Notes under the pieces: model-generated
Database searches by the model: none
What the model saw: only the letters and a program-made list of their open reading frames with translations
What the model was told of the DNA's origin: nothing
In this document: positions 12,341-25,886 of the stretch, in pieces
Numbering within the stretch: the first letter of the stretch is position 1
Layout: each line of letters opens with the position of its first letter
Assembly: GCA_947172415.1 (NCBI GenBank)
Contig: OX359192.1
Span: 3,598,501-3,662,500 of the forward strand
Source: Chondrosia reniformis
Lineage: Eukaryota > Porifera > Demospongiae > Chondrillida > Chondrillidae
DNA: 64,000 nt
Reading direction: 5' to 3'
Position numbers and translations under genes: made by a program

Positions 12341-15300
12341 GCTAAAAACTGTCTTTGGTACGGCTTCATAGCCCATATTTTCGAAATCAGCGGCCATTTT
12401 TAACTCGGGAATGGTCGTAGATCTTCGGGAACCCTTTAATCGGTTTCGGCAGCCATTTTTATCCTAGAAACGGTCTTTGTTTCAACTTCATAGCCCATAT
12501 TTTCGAAATCGGCGGCCATTTTTAACTCGAGACAGGTCGTAGAGCTTCGGGGACACTTTAATCGGATTGGGGGGCTATTTTTATATTAGAAACGGTCTTT
12601 GTTACAACTTCATAGCCCATATTTTCGAAATAGGCGGCCATTTTCAACTCGGGAGAGGTCGTAGAGCTTCGGGGACCCTTTAATCGGATTGGGCGGACAT
12701 TTTTATATTAGAAACGGTCTTTGTTACAACTTTATAGCCCATATTTTCGAAATCGGCGGCCATTTTTAACTCGGGACAGGTCGTAGAGCTTTGGGGACCC
12801 TTTAAGCGGATTCGGCGGCCACTTTTATCCTAGAAATGGTCTTTGTTACAGCTTCATAGCCAATATTTTCGAAATCGGCGGCCATTTTTAACTAGAGGAT
12901 AGGTCGTAGAGCTTCCGGGACCCTTTAATCGGCTTCGGCGGTCATTTTTATATTAGAAATGGTCTTTGTTACAACTTCATAGCCAATATTTTCGAAAATG
13001 GCGGCCATTTTAAACTTGGGACAGGTCGTAGAGCTTCAGGGACCCTTTAATCGGATTTGGCGGCCATTTTTATATTAGAAACGGTCTTTGTTACAACTTC
13101 ATAGCCCATATTTTCGAAATCGCCGGCAATTTTTAACTCGGGACAGGTCGTAGAGCTTCGGGGACCCGTTAATCGGATTCAGCGGCTATTTTTATCCTAG
13201 AAACGGTCTTTGTTACAACTTCATAGCCCATATTTTCGAAATCGGCGGCCATTTTTAACTCGGGACAGGTCGTAGAGCTTCGGGGGACCCTTTAATCGGA
13301 TTGGGGGGCCATTTTTATATTAGAAACGGTCTTTGTTAGAACTTCATAGCCCATATTTTCGAAATCGGGGGCCATTTTTAACTCGGGACAGGTCGTAGAG
13401 CTTCGGGGACCCTTTAATCGGATTGGGCGGCCATTTTTATATTAGAAACCGTCTTTGTTACAACTTTATAGCCCTTATTTTCGAAATCGGCGGCCATTTT
13501 TAACTCGGGACAGGTCGTAGAGCTTCGGGGACCCTTTAATCGGATTCGGCGGCCACTTTTATCCCAGAAATGGTCTTCGTTACGGCTTCATAGCCCATAT
13601 TTTCGAAATCGGCGGCCATTTTTAACTCGAGGAGAGGTCGTAGAGCTTCGGGGACCCTTTAATCGGATTCGGCGGCCATTTTTATATTAGAAACGGTCTT
13701 TGTTACAACTTCATAGCCCATATTTTGGAAATCGGCGCCATTTTTAACTCGAGGATAGGTCGTAGAGCTTCGGGGACCCTTTAATCGGATTCGGCGGCCA
13801 TTTTTATACTAGAAACGGTCTTTGTTACAACTTCATAGCCGATATTTTCGAAATCGGCGGCCATTTTTAACTCGAGACAGGTCGTAGAGCTTCGGGGACA
13901 CTTTAATCGGATTGGGGGGCCATTTTTATATTAGAAACGGTCTTTGTTACAACTTCATAGCCCATATTTTCGAAATCGGCGGCCATTTTTAACTCGAGAC
14001 AGGTCGTAGAGCTTCGGGGACACTTTAATCGGATTGGGGGGCCATTTTTATATTAGAAACGGTCTTTGTTACAACTTCATAGCCCATATTTTCGAAATCG
14101 GCGGCCATTTTTAACTCGGGACAGGTCGTAGAGCTTCGGGGACCCTTTAATCGGATTGGGGGGCCATTTTTATATTAGAAACGGTCTTTGTTACAACTTC
14201 ATAGCCCATATTTTCGAAATCGGCGGCCATTTTTAACTCGGGACAGGTCGAAGAGCTTCGGGGACCCTTTAATCGGATTCGGTGGCCACTTTTATCCTAG
14301 AAATGGTCTTCGTTACGGCTTCATAGCCCATATTTTCGAAATCGGCGGCCATTTTTAACTCGAGGATAGGTCGTAGAGCTTCGGGGACCCTTTAATCGGA
14401 TTCGGCGGCCATTTTTATATTAGAAACGGTCTTTGTTACAACTTCATAGCCCATATTTTCGAAATCGGCGGCCATTTTTAACTCGGGACAGGTCGTAGAC
14501 CTTCGGGGACCCTTTAATTGGATTGGGGGGCCATTTTTATATTAGAAACGGTCTTTGTTACAACTTCATAGCCCATATTTTCGAAATCGGCGGCCATTTT
14601 TAACTCGGGACAGGTCGTAGAGCTTCGGGGACCCTTTAATCGGATTGGGCGGACATTTTTATATTAGAAACGGTCTTTGTTACAACTTAATAGCCCATAT
14701 TTTCGAAATCGGCGGCCATTTTTAACTCGGGACAGGTCGAAGAGCTTCGGGGACCCTTTAATCGGATCCGGCGGCCACTTTTATCCTAGAAATGGTCTTC
14801 GTTACGGCTTCATAGCCCATATTTTCGAAATCGGCGGCCATTTTTAACTCGGGACAGGTCGTAGAGCTTCGGGGACCCTTTAATCGGATTCGGCGGCCAT
14901 TTTTATATTAGAAACGGTCTTTGTTACAACTTCATAGCCCATATTTTCGAAATCGGCGGCCATTTTTAACTCGGGACAGGTCGTAGAGCTTCGGGGACCC
15001 TTTATTCGGATTGGGCGGCCATTTTTATATTAGAAACAGTCTTTGTTACAACTTCATAGCCCATATTTTCGAAATCGGCGGCCATTTTTAACTCGGGACA
15101 GGTCGTAGAGCTTCGGGGACCCGTTAATCGGATTCAGGGGCCATTTTTATCCTAGAAACGGTCTTTGTTACAACTTCATAGCCCATATTTTCGAAATCGG
15201 CGGCCATTTTTAACTCGAGGAGAGGTCGTAGAGCTTCGGAGACCCTTTAATCGGATTCGGCGGCCATTTTTATCCTAGAAATGGTCTTTGTTACGGCTTC

Positions 15301-16905
15301 ATAGCCCATATTTTCGAAATCGGCGACCATATTTAACTCGGGGATAGGGCATAGAGCTAAGGGGACCCTTTAATCGGATTAGGCGGCCATTTTTATCCTA
15401 GAAACGGTCTTTGTTACAACTTCATAGCCCATATTTTCAAAATTGGCGGCCATTTTTAACTCGGGACATGTCGTAGAGCTTCGGGGACCCTTTAATCGGA
15501 TTCGGCGGCCATTTTTATCCTAGAAATGGTCTTTGTTACGGCTTCATAGCCCATATTTTCGAAATCGGCGGCAATTTTTAACTCCGTGATAGGTCGTAGA
15601 GCTTCGGGGATCCTTTCTTCGGATTAGGCGGCCATTTTTATCCTAGAAACGGTCTTTGTTTCAACTTCATAGCCCATATTTTCGAAATCGGCGGCCATTT
15701 TTAACTCTGGAAAGTTCGTAGAGCTTCGGGAACCATTTAATCAAATTCGGCGGCCATTTTTATGCTAGAAACGATCTTCATTACGGTTTCATAGCCCATA
15801 TATTCGAAATCGGCGGCCATTTTTAACTAACTCATAGATCAAATACCTTCGGGGATCCTTTCTTCGGATTTGTCAGCCATTTTTATCCTAGAAACTGTCT
15901 TCGGAACAGCTTCATAGCCAATATTTTCGAAATCGGCGGCCATTTTTATCTCGGTGATAGGTTGTAGAGCTTCAGCGATCCTTAATTCGGATTCGGCGGC
16001 CATTTTTATCTTTGAAATGGTCTTCATTACCGCCTCATAGCCATAAATTTGCAAAATCAGCAGCCATTTTAAACTCGGTGATAGGTCCAAGACCTTCTAG
16101 GATCCTTTCTTCGGATTCGTCGGCCATTTTTATCCTAGAAACTGTCTTCGGTACGGCTTCATAGCCAATATTTTTGAAATTAGCGTCCATTTTTAACTCG
16201 GTGATAGGTCGTAGAGCTTTGGGGACCCTTTAATCGGATTAGGCGGCCATTTTTATCCCAGAAACGGTCTTCGGTACAACTTCATAGCTCATATTTTCGA
16301 TATCGGCGGCCATTTTAACTTGTTGATAGGTCGTAGAGCTTCGGGGACCCTTTATTCGGATTCTGCAGCAATTTTTATCCTAGAAACGGTCTCCGGTACG
16401 TCTTCACAGCCCATATTTCGAAATCGGCGGCCATTTTTAACTCGGGGATAGATCGTAGAGCTTCGGGGACCCTTTAATCGGATTAGGCGGACATTTTTAT
16501 CCTTGAAAATGTCTTTGTTACGGCTTCATAGCGCATATTTTCAAAACCGACAGCCATTTTAACTCGGTGATAGGTCGTAGAGCTTCGTGGATCCTTTATT
16601 CGGATTTGGCAGCCATTTTTATCCTGGAAACGGTCTTCGGTATGACTTCAGAGCCCATATTTTCAAAATCGGTGGCCATTTTTGACTTGGTGATAGTTCG
16701 AAGAGCTTTGGGGACCCATTATTCAGATTCTGCTGCCATTTTTAACCTAGAAGCGGTCTTCGGTACAGCTTCATAGCCCATATTTTCAAAATATGCGGTC
16801 ATTTTTAACACGGTATTAGTCGTAGACCTTCGGGGTCTCTTTAATCGGATTCAGCAGCCATTTTTATCCAAGAAACTGTCTTCGGTAAGGCTTAATAGCC
16901 CATAT
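12341..16905 (-). repeat. ~122-bp satellite array, inverted arm
   Basis: About 37 monomers of the 122-bp satellite in reverse orientation. They are nearly uniform from 12.4 to 15.5 kb and increasingly diverged towards 16.9 kb, where the 13-bp minisatellite starts. The arm is shorter than the forward arm (about 66 monomers), so the two have changed copy number independently since the inversion. Confidence 0.95.
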
Positions 16906-19663
16906 TTACTAGTTGTATGTACTAGTTGTATGTAACTGTTATAAGTACTAGGTATATTTACTAGTTGCAGTTACTAATTGTATGTACTAGTTGTATGTAT
17001 TAGTTTTATATACTAGTTGTATGTACAAGTTGTATGCATCAGCTGTGTATACTGTGGAGTGTAGGTTCTAGTACTAGTTATACTAGGTACTAGGTAGGTA
17101 ATTGTTGTTTGTACTAGTTGTTTGTACTAGTTGTATGTACTAGTTATATGTACTAGTTGTAGTGATAGTTGCATGTACTAGTTGAATGTTCTAGTTGTAT
17201 GTAATTGTTGTAAGTACTAGTTATATTTACTAGTTGCAGTTACTAATTGTATGTACTAGTTGTATGTACTAGTTGTATGTACTACTTGTATGTACCAGCT
17301 GTGTATACTATACAGTTGTAGGTTCTAGTACTAGTTATACTAGGTACTAAGTAGCAATAGTTGTATGTACTAGTTGAATGTACTAGTTGTATGCACCAGT
17401 TGTTTGTTCTAGTAACTAATTCAATGTTCTACTTGTATGTACAAGTTGTGTGTACTAGTGGTTTGTACATATTGTATGAACTAGCTGTATTCACTAGGTT
17501 TAAGTACTAGAACTAGTTGTATGCACTAGGTGTAAGTACTAGTACTAGTTATATTTACTAGTCTTAGGTACTACTGGTATTATGTAGTAGTTTTATGTAC
17601 TAGTTATATACTTGTTGTATGTACTATTTTTATGTTCCAGGGTTATGGAATCGTTCTATGTACTAGTTCAAAGTACTAATTTTAGTACCAGTTGTATGTG
17701 CTAGTTGTATGTACTAGTTGTTTGTACTAGTTGCATGTACTAGTTGTATGTACTAGTTGCATGGACTAGGTGTTTGTACTAGTTGTATGTACTCTTTATA
17801 TGTACTAGTTATATTTGTATGTGCTAGTTATATGTAGTAGTTGTGTGTTGTGTTTTATATATACTAGTTGTATGTACTAGTACTGGTTATATTTCTTAGT
17901 TGTAGGTACTAGTTGTGTGTGCTAGTTGTATGTACTGTTGTATGTACTAGTAACTAGTTGTATCTATTAGTTGTATGTAATAATTGTATGTCCTAATTGT
18001 ATATATGTACTAGTAACAACTAGTAGTATGTACAAGTTGTATGAACTAGTAACTAGTTGTAAGTATAAGTTCTATGTTATAATTGTAAGTACTAGTTGTA
18101 TGTAAAAGTAACTAGTTATATGTACTAGTTGTATGTAAGAGTAACTAGTTATATGTACTAGTTGTATGTACTGGTAACTAGTTGAATATACTAGTTGTAA
18201 AGAGTAGTTGTATGTACTAGTAACTAGTTATATGTACTAAACGTATTTACTAGTTGCATGTACTAGATGAATGTAGTAGTTTTATATGCTAGTTGCATGT
18301 TCTAGTTTTATGTGCTAGTAAATAGTTGTATGTACTAGTTGTATGTGCTAGTTGTATGTACTAGTTGTATGTGCTAGGTGTATGTTCTAGGTGTATTTGC
18401 TTGTAACTAGTTGTAGGTACTAGTTGTATGTACTAGTTGTATGTACTAGTAACTAGTTGTATACACTAGTTGTTTGTACTAGTTGTGTATTCTAGTTCTA
18501 TGTACAAGTTGTTAACTAGTTATATGTACTAGTTGTATGTACTGGTAACTAGTTGAATATACTAGTTTTAAAGAGTAGTTGAATGTACTAGTTGTATGTA
18601 CTAGTAACTAGTTATATGTACTAAATGTATTTACTATTTGCATGTACTAGATGAATGTACTAGTTGTATATGCTAGTTGCATGTTCTAGTTTTATGTCCT
18701 AGTAAATAGTTGTATGTACTAGTTGTATGTGCTACTTGTATATTCTAGGTGTATTTGCTTGTAACTAGTTGTAGGTACTAGTTTTATGTACTAGTTGTAT
18801 GTACTAGTTCAATGTACTAGTATGTAGTTGTATGTACTAGTTATGTGTACTAGTTGTAGGTACTAATTGTATGTACTAGTTGTGTGTACTAGTAACTAGT
18901 TGTATGTACTAGTTATGTGCACTAGGTTTATGTGCTAGTTAAATGTACTTAGTTGTATATACTAGTTGTATGAACTTGTAACCTTATGTATGTACTAGTT
19001 GTAGGTACTATTAACTATCTGTATGTCCTAGTTGAATGTATTAGTTGTGTGTACTAGTTTTATGTAGTTATATGTGCTAGTTTTATGTCCTAGGTTTGTG
19101 TAATTGTAGTATGTACGAGTTATATTTACTACTTGTAGTTACTAGTTTAATGTACAGGTTGTATGTAGTAGTTGTGTGTACTAGTTCTATGTACTAGTTG
19201 TATGTAGTAGTTGAATGTACTAGTAACTAGTTGTATGTACTAGGTATATAAACTAGTTGTATCTACTAGTCGTATGAACTAGTTGTATATATGTACTTGG
19301 TGTAGGTTCTAGTAACAATCTGTATTTACTATATAGTTGTAGTTACTAGTTGTAAGTACTAGTTGTATGTACTAGTTGCATGTTCTAGAAATTAGTTGTA
19401 TTTACTAGGTGTATGTACTGGTTGTGTGTACTAGTTCTATGTACTAGTTGTATATACTAGTTGTATGTACTAGAAACACTCTGCCTTTACTAGTTGTAGT
19501 TATTAGTTATATGTACTTGTAACTATCTGTATGTCCTAGTTGAATGTATTAGTTGTATGTACTAGTTGTATGTAGTTATGTGTATTAGTTTTATGTACTT
19601 GTTGTGTGTAATTGTTGTGTGTCCAACTTATATTTACTACTTGTAGTTACTAGTTTTATGTAA
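16906..19663 (+). repeat. 13-bp minisatellite, forward orientation (outer part of palindrome arm 1)
   Basis: Degenerate ACTAGTTGTATGT units, frequently with the doubled form CTAGTAACTAGTTG. Landmark variants have mirror-image partners in arm 2: the AGGGTTATGGAATCGTTCTA variant near 17640 pairs with its complement near 35270, and the CAGCTGTGTATACTG variant near 17040 pairs with 35945. The block from 18115 to 18420 is repeated at about 18510-18780. No gene seen. Confidence 0.93.
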
Positions 19664-19931
19664 AATTTGTTTGTAGATTGCAAACATCAACATGAACGGA
19701 AGGACTTGGTAGTACAACTGGGGCATAGACAACTGCCTGATTTGTTGAAGTGATCGAGGCAAAGTAGGAATTGAGACTAGATGCAGATGGGCTGTTAGTG
19801 ACTGATGACTGAGAAGAAAGACCATTGTATTTGCAAACTTTAATCTCTGACCACAGGTTAGAGGGACTGACTTTCTTTACCACAAGATCAGACACATAAA
19901 ACTTCTGGGCTGATCTCTGCCATTTTGTCAC
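19656..19931 (-). pseudogene. LINE-type coding fragment in arm 1
   Basis: A ~340-bp non-repetitive insert (about 19664-20000) interrupts the minisatellite. Its minus-strand frame starts MTKWQRSAQKFY and contains NLWSEIK and SLNSYFASIT. The pattern of a charged stretch, then a Trp-X-X-Ile-Lys motif, then a Leu-Asn-X-Tyr-Phe motif is typical of the linker before the reverse-transcriptase domain in CR1/L2/jockey-like non-LTR retrotransposons. No catalytic motif is present, and the last codons run into minisatellite. The family call is my inference from that pattern. A mirror-image copy lies at 33188-33471. Confidence 0.45.
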
Positions 19932-20000
19932 TTGATTGCAAAATTTTCTGTACTTTTATGGTCAGTATATAGGTGGGTCTGCAGGAACTTCCGATGCAGT

Positions 20001-23000
20001 TATATGTACTAGTTGTATGTACTAGTTGGTGTACTAATTCTATGTACTAGTTGTATGTACTAGTTGTATGTATTAGTAAATAAACTAGTTGTATGAACTA
20101 GTTGTATGAACTAGTTGTATGTACTAGTTGTATGTATTAGTAACAATCTGTATTTACTAGTTGTAGTTACTAGTTGTATATACTAGTTGTATGTACTAGT
20201 ACTATGTACTGATTGTGTGTACTAGTTGTATGTACTAGTCGTATATACTAGTTGTATGTTCTAGTTGTATGTACTAGTTGTATGAACTAGTAACACTCTG
20301 CATTTACTGGTTGTAGTTACTAGTTGTATATACTAGTTGTATGTACTAGTTGCATCTACTAGTAACTAGTTGTATGTACTAGTTGTACGTACTAGTTGTG
20401 TGTACTAGTTCTATGTACTAGTCGTATATACTAGTTGTATGTACTAGTTGTATGTACTAGTTGTGTGTACTAGTTGTGTGTACTAGTCGTATATACTAGT
20501 TGTATGTACTAGTTTTATGTACTAGTTTTATGTACTAGTTGTGCGTAATTGTTGTATGTACAACTTATATTTACCAGTAGTAGTTACTAGTTGTAGTTAC
20601 TAGTTGTATGTACTAGTTGTATGTACTAATTGTATGTACAAGTAACTGGATGTATGATCTAGTTGTATGTACTAGTTGTATGTACTAATTGTATGTACAA
20701 GTAACTGGATGTATGATCTAGTTTTATGTACTAGTTGTATGTCCTAGTTATATTTACCAATTGTAGTTATTAGTTGTATGTACTAGTTGTATGTACTAAT
20801 TGTTTGTACTAGTAACTAGATGTATGTACTAGTTGTATGTACTAGGTGTATGTACTTGTTGTATGTACTAAACACTAGTTGTATATACCAATTGTATGTA
20901 CTAATTATAAGTTCTAGTTGTATGGACTAGTTGTTTGTACTAGTTGTGTATAGTATTTATATGTACTAGTTATAAGTGTATGTGCTAATTTTATGTAGTA
21001 GTTGTGTGTTGTGTGTTATATATACTGGTTGTATGTTGTAACAACCAGTTGTATGTATTACTTGTATGTATTAGTTGTATGTACTAGTTATATGTACTAG
21101 TTGTATATATGTACTAATAACTGATCGTACGAACTAGTTGTATGTACTAGTTGTATGTACTAATTGTTTGTACTAGTAACTAGATGTATGTACTAGTTGT
21201 ATGTACTAGGTGTATGTACTTGTTTTATGTACTAAATACTAGTTGTATATGCTAATTGTATGTACTAATTATAAGTTCTAGTTGTATGGACTAGTTGTTT
21301 GTACTAGTTGTGTATAGTATTTATATGTACTAGTTATAAGTGTATGTGCTAATTTTATGTAGTAGTTGTGTGTTGTGTGTTATATATACTGGTTGTATGT
21401 TGTAACAACCAGTTGTATGTATTACTTGTATGTATTAGTTGTATGTACTAGTTATATGTACTAGTTGTATATATGTACTAATAACTGATCGTACGAACTA
21501 GTTGTATGTACTAGTTGTATGTGGTAGTTGTATGTACCAGATGTATACCGTGGTTTTATGTACTAATTGTATATATTTGTATGTAATAGTTGTGTGTACT
21601 AGTTATGTATTTGTTGTATGTACTAGTTTTATGTTCTAGTGTTATGGAATCGTTCGGTGTACTAGTTCTAAGTACTAGTTGGATGTACTAGTTTTATGTA
21701 CTAGTTGTATGTACTAGTTGTTCGTACTATTTGTAGAAACTATGTGTATGTGCTAGTTATATGTGGTAGTTGTGTATACTGGTTGCATGAACTAGTCGTA
21801 TGTAATAGTTGCATGTAATAGTTGTATGTACTAGGTGCATTTACTAGTTTATGTACTAGGTGGGTCTAATTGTTGTTTGTACTAGTTATAATTACAAGTT
21901 GTCGTTAGATGTTGTATGTACTAATCGTATGAACTAGTTGTTTGTTGTAGTAAATAGTTGTATGTAGTAGTTGTATGTTCTAGTTATATAAACTAGTTGT
22001 ATGTACTAGTAACTAGCTGTATGCACTAGTTGTTTGTGCTAGTGTTTTGTATTAGTACTGGTAATATTTAATAGTTGCTTGTGCTACTTGTATCTACAAG
22101 TATAAATTACATTTACTCTTTGTAGGTACTAGTTCTATGTACTAGTTGTATGTATATACTAGTTTTATGTACTAGTTCTATGTACTAGTTGTAGTACTAG
22201 TTTAATGTACTAGTTGTATGTACTAGTTGTAAGTAATACTTGAATGTACTAGTTGTATATACTAGTTTTATGTACTAGTCGCATGTACTAGTTGTGTGTA
22301 CTCATTGTATGCACTAGTTGTATGTCTTGTGTTATAGAATCGTTCTATGTGCTAGTTGTATGTGCTAGTTGTAGTACAAGTTGTATGCGCTAGTTGTATG
22401 TACTAGTTGTATGAACTAGTTGTACGTACTAGTTGTAGGTACTATTTATATGTACTAGTTATTTGTGTATACCCTAGTTGTATGTTCTAGTCTTATGGAA
22501 TCGTTCTGTTTGTCCTAGATACATGTTGTATGTGCTAGTTGCTAGTTGTATACACTATTTGTATGTGTTAGTTATATGTTCTAGTAGTATGTACTAATTG
22601 TATGGCCTGCTTTAATGTACTAGTTGAATGTATATATTAGTTAAGAACTAGTTGTATGGACTAGTTGTATGTACTAGCTGTATGTACTAGCTGTATGTAC
22701 TTCTTCTATGTGCTAGTTGTATGTAATAGTTGCATGCACTAGTTGTATGTACCAAGTTGTATGTACTTGTTATATGTACATGTTGAATGAATTAGTTGAA
22801 TTTACTTTGTGTGTATACTAATTGCATGGACTAATTGTCTTTACTACTTCTATGCACTAGTTGTAGGTACTAGTAACTAACTGTATGTACTAAATGTATA
22901 TACTAGTTGGATGTACTAGCTTTATGTAGTTATATGTAATACTTGTATGTAAGACTTGTGATTGTAATTGTTGTATGTACTAGTAATATCCACTAGTTGT

Positions 23001-23994
23001 AGTTACTAGTTGTATGTACTAATTGTATGTACTAGTTGTATGTACTAGTTTTATGTACTAGTTGTATGTATTATTTGTATGTATTATTTGTATGTACTAG
23101 TAAATATATGTATGTACTAGTTGTAGGTACTAGTTGTAGGTACTAGTTGTATGTACTAGTAACTAGTTTTATGTACTAGTTATGTGTACTACTTTTATGT
23201 GCTAGTTAAATGTACTTAGTTGTATGTACTAGTTGTATGAACTTGTAACCATATGGATGTACTAGTTGTAGGTACTACTTGTATGTACTAGTTGTGTGTA
23301 ATTGCTGTATGTACTAGTTATATTTACTAGTTGTAGTTACTATTTGTATGTACTAGTTGTATGTACTAGTAACTATTTGTATACACTAGTTGTTTTTACT
23401 AGTTGTGTATTCTAGTTCTATGTACAAGTTGTATGTCACTAGTTTTATGTACTAGTTGTATGTACTAGTTGTGTGTAATTGCTGTGTGTACTAGTTATAT
23501 TTACTAGTTATTGGTTGTATGTACTAGCTGTTTGTAGTTTAGTTGTATGTAAGAGTTATTTGTACTAGTTATATGTTTATGTTCTGGTTATATTTACAAG
23601 TTGTATATACTAGTTATATGTACTAATTCTGTGAAATAGTTATGTACCAGTTGTAGGTACTAGTTGTATGTAGTAGTTATATATACTAGTTGTAAGTACC
23701 AGATACTAGTTGTATGTACTAGTTGTATGTACTAATTGCATGTACTAGTTTCTAGTTGTAAGTACTAGTTGTATATACTAGTTATATGATCTAGTTATAT
23801 GAGTATGTAATGGTTATATGTACCAGTTGTGTGTAACATTTGGATGTAATAGTTGTATGTACTTTAGTTGTATGTACTATTGTAAGTTCTCGTTATTAGT
23901 TGTATGGTCTAGTTGTATGTACTAGGACTAGTTATATTTACTAGTTGGAGGTTCTAGTTGTATGTACTCAATTGTAAGTAGTAGTTGCATGTAC
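20001..23994 (+). repeat. 13-bp minisatellite, forward orientation (inner part of palindrome arm 1)
   Basis: Continuation of the array. It ends at a strand switch centred on the 14-bp palindrome ATGTACTAGTACAT (about 23989-24002), after which the complement strand of the unit is read. Confidence 0.93.
20780..21515 (+). repeat. 364-bp tandem duplication within arm 1
   Basis: Two near-identical copies offset by 364 bp (28 minisatellite units). ACAACCAGTTGTATG occurs at 21041 and 21405, and ATGTACTAATTGTTTG at 20791 and 21155. Arm 2 has only one corresponding copy (about 31.85-32.2 kb), so this duplication arose after the arms separated. Confidence 0.85.
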
Positions 23995-24733
23995 TAGTAC
24001 ATACAACTAGTTCATACAATTATTAAAAATAACCAGTACATGCAACTAATCACTAGTACTTACCACTACTACATACAACTAGCAGATAAAGTTAGTAAAT
24101 ATAGTTTGTTAATAGTACATACACCTAGTACATACAACTAGTACATACAACTAATACATATAACTAGTACATATGATAACTACATACAACTCCTATGTAT
24201 AACTAGTACATAGAACAATTACACACAACTAGTATATACATAAAACTATTTACATAAAACTACATACAACTAGTATATGCAACTAGTTACTAGTACATCC
24301 AACTAGTACATACAAGTAGTACATATAACTACATACAACTTGTTCAAACAACTAGTACATGCAACTAGTTACTAGTATAATCCAACTAGTACATACAGCT
24401 AGTACATCCAACTAGTACACATAACTAGAACATACAGCTAGTACATCCAACTAGTACATGTAACTAGTACATACAGCTAGTACTTACAACCAGTTCGTAC
24501 AACTATTACGTATAATAGTTGCTAGTACATATAACTAGTACATACAACTAATACATACAACTAGTACATACAAGTAGTACATATAACTACATACAACTTG
24601 TTAAAACAACTAGTACATGCAACTAGCTACTAGTATATACAACTAGTACATGCAACAAGCTACTAGTATATACAACTAGTACATAAAACTAGTATGTACA
24701 ACAATTAAATGCTACTAGTACATCAATCTAGTA
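23995..24733 (-). repeat. 13-bp minisatellite, reverse orientation (innermost part of arm 1)
   Basis: Units read as complement (GTACATACAACTA). The segment is mirrored by 28292-28938: the TACTAGTATATACAAC-type units near 24630-24700 have their complements at 28300-28400. It ends at the TA that flanks the MITE. Confidence 0.9.
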
Positions 24734-25182
24734 CAGTGTAACCCGATAATCTGTCCCCGCTTAATACTCACAACCCCCCAATCTGCCTGAGTTCGTATTA
24801 AACGAATTCATTTACATACTAGAAGTATTTATGTAATTCGCCAAACGCCAAATCCACCATCCCCCATTATTTTCTCGCCTCAATTATACATTTATAGGTG
24901 TTTTCCACCTTTGTTATCTGCCGCTTTCATCAACATTATAATCGTACCAAATAAATCTTAGAGATTGCCTCTAAGCGTTCCAAAACTGACTTGAAAATTG
25001 CCAGATATGTGACTGTAAGAGGAAGTATTCGACGGAAAGGCAAAAGCAAATATTGTTCATCATTTTATTTAGCTGGTTATAATTAGAATTGTGTAATGAC
25101 AATATTTGCCTAAACCTCCAAACTCAATATTCTGCCAAACAAGTGCTTGAACGAATTGTGGCGGATTTTCCCAGTTACACTG
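24734..25182. mobile_element. Non-autonomous pogo/Tigger-like MITE
   Basis: A 449-bp AT-rich segment with terminal inverted repeats beginning CAGTGTAAC and ending GTTACACTG, flanked by TA on both sides. A TA target duplication with CAGT...-type ends is characteristic of the Tc1/mariner/pogo group. The left end (CAGTGTAACCCGATAATCTG) resembles known Tigger/pogo ends. No transposase frame is present. It lies at the left edge of the palindrome spacer and is not mirrored, so it entered after, or outside, the inverted duplication. Confidence 0.75.
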
Positions 25183-25184
25183 TA

Positions 25185-25886
25185 CATATAAGTACATAAA
25201 ACTAGTACATAAAACTATTACTTATAACTAGTTCATACATCCATTGCACACAGTAGTACACACAACAAGTCCATATATTTAACTATATACACCTAGTACA
25301 TACAACTATGTAATACTTACAACTATTACTACAACAATGACATAGTACTAGTTCATATAATCTAATATATATATATAACTAGGACATACAACTAGTACAT
25401 ACAATCAGTAACTACATCTAGTAAATATAACTAGTTCATACACAAATTTCACACAACTAGTATATACAAGTAGTACATATAATTACATACAACTAGTTCA
25501 AAAAACTAGTACATACAACAATTTCACACAACCAGTACATATAACTAGTACATACAACAATTTCACACAACTAGTACATACAACTAGTACATTTTATTAC
25601 TTAAAACTAGTACATTCAACTGGTATATACAATTAGTAAATACAGATTGTTACTAGTACCTACACCTAGTACCTACAACTAGTTCATACAACTATTACAT
25701 ATAACTAGTACATGCAACTACGTACTAGTACTTACAACTATTACATACCATTAGTACATACAACTACTACATACAACTAGTGCATATATCTAGTTACTAG
25801 TACATACAACTAGTACATACAATTAGTAACTACAACTAGTAAATATAACTACTTCTTACAGCTAGTAAAAAAAACTAGTACATACT
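25185..25886 (-). repeat. 13-bp minisatellite, reverse orientation
   Basis: Degenerate GTACATACAACTA units. Roughly 25630-25840 is also related to 27838-28107 (shared variants such as CATTAGTACATACAACTACT), which suggests an internal direct duplication of minisatellite plus LINE tail. Confidence 0.9.

Noticed and set aside
10472-12397. Overlapping open frames of 60-170 codons on both strands
   Set aside because: They are the 145-bp satellite read in several frames. The period is not a multiple of three, opposite strands are equally open, and the products share only repeat-derived phrases.
16567-16776. Forward frame of 69 codons and minus-strand frame at 15839-16090
   Set aside because: Reading frames through diverged 122-bp satellite; no conserved product between monomers.
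2379-16905. CRISPR array
   Set aside because: The repeats are contiguous 122- and 145-bp satellites without unique spacers, in a eukaryotic context with no cas genes.
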